From contig CBFHXF010000028.1 in the NCBI GenBank assembly GCA_965659745.1, positions 1-25,739 of the forward strand: DNA of 25,739 nt, given 5' to 3'. A program made the translations under genes and the position numbers. The DNA is from VMCP01 sp965659745 (lineage in GTDB: Bacteria; Bacteroidota; Bacteroidia; NS11-12g; UBA955). The notes below the pieces were generated by a model. That model did not search any database and was not told where the DNA came from. It was given only the letters and a program-made list of their open reading frames with translations. Shown here piece by piece: positions 22,033-25,739 of the stretch. Each line of letters begins with the position of its first letter. The first letter of the stretch is position 1.

Positions 22033-22956
22033 GTGACATTCATTGGGGAACATATTAATTTATTGCTCAATTTGGTTTTGGCCCTCATCATGTTTGGGTT
22101 GGGCTTAAGTCTGCGAAAAATTGATTTCCAACAACTGTTCGAGCAACCGCGCATTTTAGCCATCGGTTTATTCACTCAAATGGTTTTGCTACCCGTGTTT
22201 GCTATTTTATTGGTAGCGTTTTTTGATTTACCACCGGCCTTTAAAGTAGGGGTATTGATCCTTTCCGTTTGTCCGGGTGGCGTTACCTCAAACTTGGTGA
22301 GCTATTTTGCTAAAGGAAATGTGGCCCTTTCGGTTTCTCTCACCGTATCCAATGCCATCATTACGCTTTTTACCATTCCTTTAATGGTGAATCTGTTTTT
22401 AGATGTGTTTTTTAATACCGGTAATGAGGTTATAACATTGCCGTTTTTCGATACGGTTTTCACTATTTTTTTGGTAACTATATTGCCTGCGGGAATGGGA
22501 ATGTTCGTACGATATCGGTTGGGGCGGAAAATCATGCAATTGCAAAAAACGGTCAACTTGCTATTCCCCATATTGTTGGTGTTTGTTTTTGCCATTAAAT
22601 TTCTTGCAGGAGAATCATCTGGCGGTACGGCTATTTCGGTAGAAGAAATTTTAGAATTAACGCCACTGGTAATTGCGCTCAATGCGGGGGCATTTCTATT
22701 AGGCCATGTGGTAGCAGCGATTTTTGGTATGTCATTTAAAAATGCAACCACTATTGCGATAGAAATAGGATTGCACAATACGGCATTGGCTTTGTTAGTT
22801 GCTGGAGAAATTCTCGGAAATCCAGCCATGGAAAAACCCGCTTTGGTATACGCCCTTTACTCTTTTGTGATTACCTACGGATTGTCGATTGGCTTGGTGC
22901 GCTTGCGCTTGTATCGACTCAGAAATAGAAACACCCCTCTCGAGAATCGTAATTAA
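22033..22956 (+). CDS. Bile acid:sodium symporter family (BASS) transporter
   Basis: Multi-helix sodium-coupled carrier of 307 residues with a GTG start 6 nt after the LysE-type gene. Family signatures are SVCPGGVTSNLVSYFAKGNVALSVSLT (C80-N87 region, the first crossover) and EIGLHNTALALL (E244-N249, the second crossover), which in ASBT-type carriers hold sodium. Bacterial members transport organic anions such as bile acids, pantoate or 2-oxoacids; the substrate here is not known. It is paired with an amino-acid-type exporter, but a joint pathway is not evident. No clear terminator is seen in the 70 nt before the convergent nadD. Confidence 0.92.
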   Translation: MTFIGEHINLLLNLVLALIMFGLGLSLRKIDFQQLFEQPRILAIGLFTQMVLLPVFAILLVAFFDLPPAFKVGVLILSVCPGGVTSNLVSYFAKGNVALSVSLTVSNAIITLFTIPLMVNLFLDVFFNTGNEVITLPFFDTVFTIFLVTILPAGMGMFVRYRLGRKIMQLQKTVNLLFPILLVFVFAIKFLAGESSGGTAISVEEILELTPLVIALNAGAFLLGHVVAAIFGMSFKNATTIAIEIGLHNTALALLVAGEILGNPAMEKPALVYALYSFVITYGLSIGLVRLRLYRLRNRNTPLENRN

Positions 22957-23026
22957 TAGATAGGATAGGCGTAATCAAATTGCGATGTTACTCGCTAAAG
23001 AATCAACTAGCGGAAGTTAATGCGTT

Positions 23027-23632
23027 TTAATTCGTGAGCAATTCGGGGTTATTTCTCTTTGAGTTGAAAAAATCCCTTACGTTGTTTTCAATTTGAGAGG
23101 GAACCAAATTTCCTATCGATTTACCCTGCCATAAAAGATCGCGGATTTGCGTTGCGGAAATATCAATTAAAGGCGCATCGTACCAGGTAGCTTCAAAAGG
23201 CAATGGCTCAGGCGGTTTTTCATATCCGGGACGTGCATAAACATGAAGGGGTGCCATTTTGGCTAATTCTTCGGCGTTTTGCCACGTATGAAATCCATGT
23301 AAATTATCGGCCCCCATTATAATTCCAAACTTGTGTTGTGGATATTTTGCCATAAAGTGCACTACCGATTTATACGTAAAGGAAGGCAAGCTTAAATGAA
23401 ATTCATCGTCTTTGCATTCCATTTGGGGCAATTGCTCAATGGCCTTTTTTACCCACGCTAAACGCGTTTCGGCCGGAATAAGTGTTTCTCCTGACTTGTG
23501 AGGGTTCAAAGGCGAGGGCACAAACCATACGGCATCAAAGGGCGCATGTGATTTCATGTATTGTGCCACTTCTAAGTGGCCCGCGTGAATCGGATTGAAG
23601 GACCCGAAGTACAATCCTATACGCTCGCTCAT
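23027..23632 (-). CDS. nadD: Nicotinate-nucleotide adenylyltransferase NadD
   Basis: Transfers AMP from ATP to nicotinate mononucleotide to give deamido-NAD, in NAD synthesis. Length 201 residues. The nucleotidyltransferase signatures are GSFNPIHAGHLEVA (residues 10-23, with H16 and H19) and ISATQIR near 163-169. FVPSPLNPHKSG and GADNLHGFHTWQNAEEL fit the nicotinate-specific branch. Start ATG overlaps the gmk stop by 4 nt (ATGA), so gmk and nadD are translationally coupled, an order often found in Bacteroidota. Confidence 0.96.
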   Translation of the reverse strand: MSERIGLYFGSFNPIHAGHLEVAQYMKSHAPFDAVWFVPSPLNPHKSGETLIPAETRLAWVKKAIEQLPQMECKDDEFHLSLPSFTYKSVVHFMAKYPQHKFGIIMGADNLHGFHTWQNAEELAKMAPLHVYARPGYEKPPEPLPFEATWYDAPLIDISATQIRDLLWQGKSIGNLVPSQIENNVRDFFNSKRNNPELLTN

Positions 23633-24195
23633 TTCTCAAAAAAGTTGTTTACCAGACTTTCGCATTTTTCGAAGGTTTCTTCTAGTATATCATTAACAAC
23701 TACAACATCGTATTGGTTTTCAAAACTCAGCTCATAGGTGGCTTTGTTGATTCTTTCGTTCAGCTCGTGCTCTACTTCTGTACTCCTTTTGGTCAATCGT
23801 TCCATTAACACTTCCACACTCGGAGGTCTGAGGAAAATAGCCAAAGCTTGATCCCCGAATTCCTGCTTTAAATTAAGTCCGCCTTTTACATCCACATCAA
23901 AAACGACCATTTTGTTCTCGTTCCAGATTTTGCGCACTTCACTCCAAAGGGTTCCGTACAAGATGCCCGAATACACTTCTTCGTGTTCTAGGAATTCTTT
24001 GTTTTCAACCCGGTTGCGAAATTCTTCTTCGGTTAAGAAATGGTATTCGCGACCGTTTTCTTCCCCTGGTCGGGGCTTGCGTGTAGTGGCACTTACCGAA
24101 AATCCCAACCTATCGGAAAGGGTTTCCATAAGATGCTTCACAACCGTGGTTTTACCCGATCCTGAAGGAGCCGAAAATATCAATAACTTTTCCAA
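23629..24195 (-). CDS. gmk: Guanylate kinase
   Basis: Phosphorylates GMP to GDP with ATP. Length 188 residues, normal size. The P-loop is APSGSGKTT (residues 9-17). The GMP-binding segment shows SATTRKPRPGEENGREYHFLTEEEF, and FDVDVKGGLNLKQEF and AIFLRPPSVEVLMERLTKRSTE follow as in the family lid region. It begins 3 nt after the stop of the T9SS-sorted protein gene and overlaps nadD by 4 nt. Cytoplasmic housekeeping enzyme; no oddities seen. Confidence 0.97.
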   Translation of the reverse strand: MEKLLIFSAPSGSGKTTVVKHLMETLSDRLGFSVSATTRKPRPGEENGREYHFLTEEEFRNRVENKEFLEHEEVYSGILYGTLWSEVRKIWNENKMVVFDVDVKGGLNLKQEFGDQALAIFLRPPSVEVLMERLTKRSTEVEHELNERINKATYELSFENQYDVVVVNDILEETFEKCESLVNNFFEK

Positions 24196-24198
24196 ACC

Positions 24199-25739
24199 TT
24201 AACGTAACAATACTTTTGTGGTGCAAAGGTCGTGGTTTTGTTTCAATTTAACGAGATACATCCCTTTAGCTATATTTTCGGTGCGGATATCCAATAACGC
24301 ACTCTCTATGGACTTGTAGCCTTGTGAATACACTACTTTGCCCTGTAAATCGGTAATTTCTACCGTAGTAAAACTTGCGTTTTTTACAAATCTTTCTGGA
24401 ATATCTAATGTGAAATTATTCTCAGCTGGATTGGGATATGCCTTTAAATCGGTGGTGTAAGCGCCTAATTTTTGGGTGTTAATCGTATATCCTACGCTGA
24501 ATTCTAATCGTATTTCAGACCCAAAATCTCCCGGAAACGTATGCAGCAAACTGCCATTCGTTGCATTGCGTAATTGAACGGCCCCATTGCCATCTGCCGT
24601 ATTGGCCCACCAATTCAAACCGTCTTCATTAAGAGGATATTCCGCTGGAGGTTCTCCCGAATCGTCTACTACAAAAGTAAAGCACCCATTATATAGATCC
24701 AGTGTATCGCGGTATATGGTGTTGGCGGCATCGAAGTTATTACGTTCCTTATATATATTGCCCCCGGCATCTAATAAACGCCATGAGGTTTCCTTAAAGG
24801 CATTATTGGTGCGGAACATAACTACTATTTTAGAAGGCAATAACTTAGGCGGTGCAGGCATAGATACCTTAATATAGTTGTTGCTTTCGTCTTGATCTAA
24901 GTTGCCATTTGATTTTACAATCCGGGCTTCAAAATGGTCGCTTACAGGTGTCCAATCCATCTTATAGGGCAAGCGCACTTGCGCCGTTTCGCCAAACATC
25001 AGCTTGCCTACCCAATGGTGTTTAGAAAGGCTTCCCCCGGAAATTCCATACTCAATATCTAAAGAATACACGGGTGTGGTTCCGTTGTTACGAACCGTGA
25101 CAATTGGTTCTGAACAAATCGGATTGTAGCGCGAATGTTGGGGGTGCTTACTGGGCTGTATCACATCTAAAATAGCCGCATCGCTGTTGTACTTTAATGG
25201 GCCGTATTCGATTAAATAGCAAGTAATTACGTAATTGCTGTTGCCCGATGTTTTGGTATACGATTGCATGTCGAGGTCGAACGTATGCATCGAATCGCCA
25301 TTTTCTTTTACATCGAAATTGTATTCTTCTACGTTTTGTCCGGGACACCAAGCCGAACGGTCGTATATCCACGTGCCTGCTTGCGGATAAACGGGATTGG
25401 CGCCGCAATCGTCGCGCCACACTAAAGAGGTATCCACGTATTGGCCATCGAGCCAAAGGTAGCGGTAACGCGGACAGAATTCGGCGCAGTTACTGGGTTG
25501 ATCCATGCCGTGACCGGTTTGAATGATTTTGATTCGGGAGGTTTCAGTTCCGGGAGTCGGGCTCCAACTATAATCAGGGGTTTGGGCTTCAAAAACGGCA
25601 TCGTCGCCAAAAGGCACACTTTTTTGATACATGCGTTTGATACCCAAAACGTCTCGGAGGGGCTCTCCTTCCACAAATACAAATTTCAAGTCGATGATCC
25701 AACCGCGGTCGTTTTTGGCTTCATAACCGGTGTGTCGGT
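24199..25739 (-). CDS. T9SS-secreted protein with PNGase F-like domain, N-terminus outside window
   Basis: The frame is open to the right window edge, so only the last 512 residues are seen and the true start is missing. An internal TTG is not a credible start because the frame continues upstream (YEAKNDRGWIIDL). The first 210 or so residues resemble the C-terminal domain of peptide-N-glycosidase F: TGHGMDQPSNCAEFCPRYRYLWLDG, DDCGANPVYPQAGTWIYDRSAWCPGQ, with the conserved cysteines. A middle beta-sandwich with repeated Asn/Asp-rich strands follows. The last 75 residues are a type A T9SS sorting domain (LKAYPNPAENNFTLDI to GMYLVKLKQNHDLCTTKVLLR). The protein should be exported and attached or released at the surface, possibly acting on glycoproteins; activity is not proven. 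Confidence 0.85.
   Translation of the reverse strand, partial: RHTGYEAKNDRGWIIDLKFVFVEGEPLRDVLGIKRMYQKSVPFGDDAVFEAQTPDYSWSPTPGTETSRIKIIQTGHGMDQPSNCAEFCPRYRYLWLDGQYVDTSLVWRDDCGANPVYPQAGTWIYDRSAWCPGQNVEEYNFDVKENGDSMHTFDLDMQSYTKTSGNSNYVITCYLIEYGPLKYNSDAAILDVIQPSKHPQHSRYNPICSEPIVTVRNNGTTPVYSLDIEYGISGGSLSKHHWVGKLMFGETAQVRLPYKMDWTPVSDHFEARIVKSNGNLDQDESNNYIKVSMPAPPKLLPSKIVVMFRTNNAFKETSWRLLDAGGNIYKERNNFDAANTIYRDTLDLYNGCFTFVVDDSGEPPAEYPLNEDGLNWWANTADGNGAVQLRNATNGSLLHTFPGDFGSEIRLEFSVGYTINTQKLGAYTTDLKAYPNPAENNFTLDIPERFVKNASFTTVEITDLQGKVVYSQGYKSIESALLDIRTENIAKGMYLVKLKQNHDLCTTKVLLR

Noticed and set aside
22302..22829. 175-codon open frame opposite the BASS transporter gene
   Set aside because: Composition is that of a complement of hydrophobic codons; no domain is recognisable and the sense strand is a clear transporter.
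22993..23012. CGCTA/TAGCG inverted repeat between the BASS and nadD genes as a terminator
   Set aside because: Stem of only 5 bp with a 10-nt loop and no T run on either strand.

Overview
This window reads as a chromosomal scaffold of a Bacteroidota bacterium, most likely an aquatic member of Flavobacteriales. The case rests on gliding/type IX secretion (T9SS) lineage genes (gldE, gldD, a PorE-like TPR/PD40/OmpA protein), a secreted protein with a T9SS type A sorting domain, the mutY-ssb-gldE-gldD gene order, TANNTTTG-type promoter boxes, start codons preceded by A-rich stretches rather than Shine-Dalgarno sites, and a flavobacterial-type proteorhodopsin. The finer taxonomic placement is inference. 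There are no tRNA or rRNA genes, CRISPR arrays, insertion sequences or phage genes.

Layout. 1-2853 (minus): truncated argS, then an OmpA-type lipoprotein gene followed by rlmH. 3156-3908 (plus): proteorhodopsin, followed by a 100-N scaffold gap whose two flanks carry the same 77 bp, then a strong bidirectional terminator. 4197-7011 (minus): an HU-like gene, a TPR protein, a 29-residue basic ribosomal-type protein and RNase E/G. 7062-12323 (plus): mutY, ssb, gldE, gldD and the PorE-like gene, tightly packed from ssb onward. 12326-17926 (minus): six genes with 4-nt overlaps or tiny gaps, coding for an M23 endopeptidase, a MerR regulator, two outer-membrane barrel-type proteins, PdxJ and an S1/P1-nuclease-like protein. 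A gamma carbonic anhydrase gene (minus) and hutI (plus) diverge around 18.5 kb. The 3' end of hutI is tandemly triplicated. Then come a bacilliredoxin and an inositol-phosphatase family enzyme, followed by a LysE-type exporter and a bile-acid/sodium-symporter-family carrier (all plus). The right end (minus) holds a truncated PNGase F-like T9SS cargo gene, gmk and nadD.

How the parts work together. Most genes are housekeeping: translation (argS, rlmH, the basic ribosomal-type protein), RNA decay, DNA repair, cofactor synthesis (pdxJ, nadD) and guanylate kinase. On top of these sits a cell-surface theme: GldD/GldE, the PorE-like peptidoglycan anchor, an OmpA lipoprotein, two barrel proteins, an M23 hydrolase and a T9SS-exported glycan-active protein. 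The rhodopsin adds light-driven proton pumping. It has the green-tuned DTE/Met signature and a glycine where antenna-binding rhodopsins have a carotenoid fenestration.

The most notable signals outside the genes are the 20-bp direct repeats flanking the rhodopsin-terminator block, the three 70-bp hutI-tail repeats whose first two copies differ only at synonymous sites, the assembly gap, and -7 promoter boxes placed almost directly against start codons.
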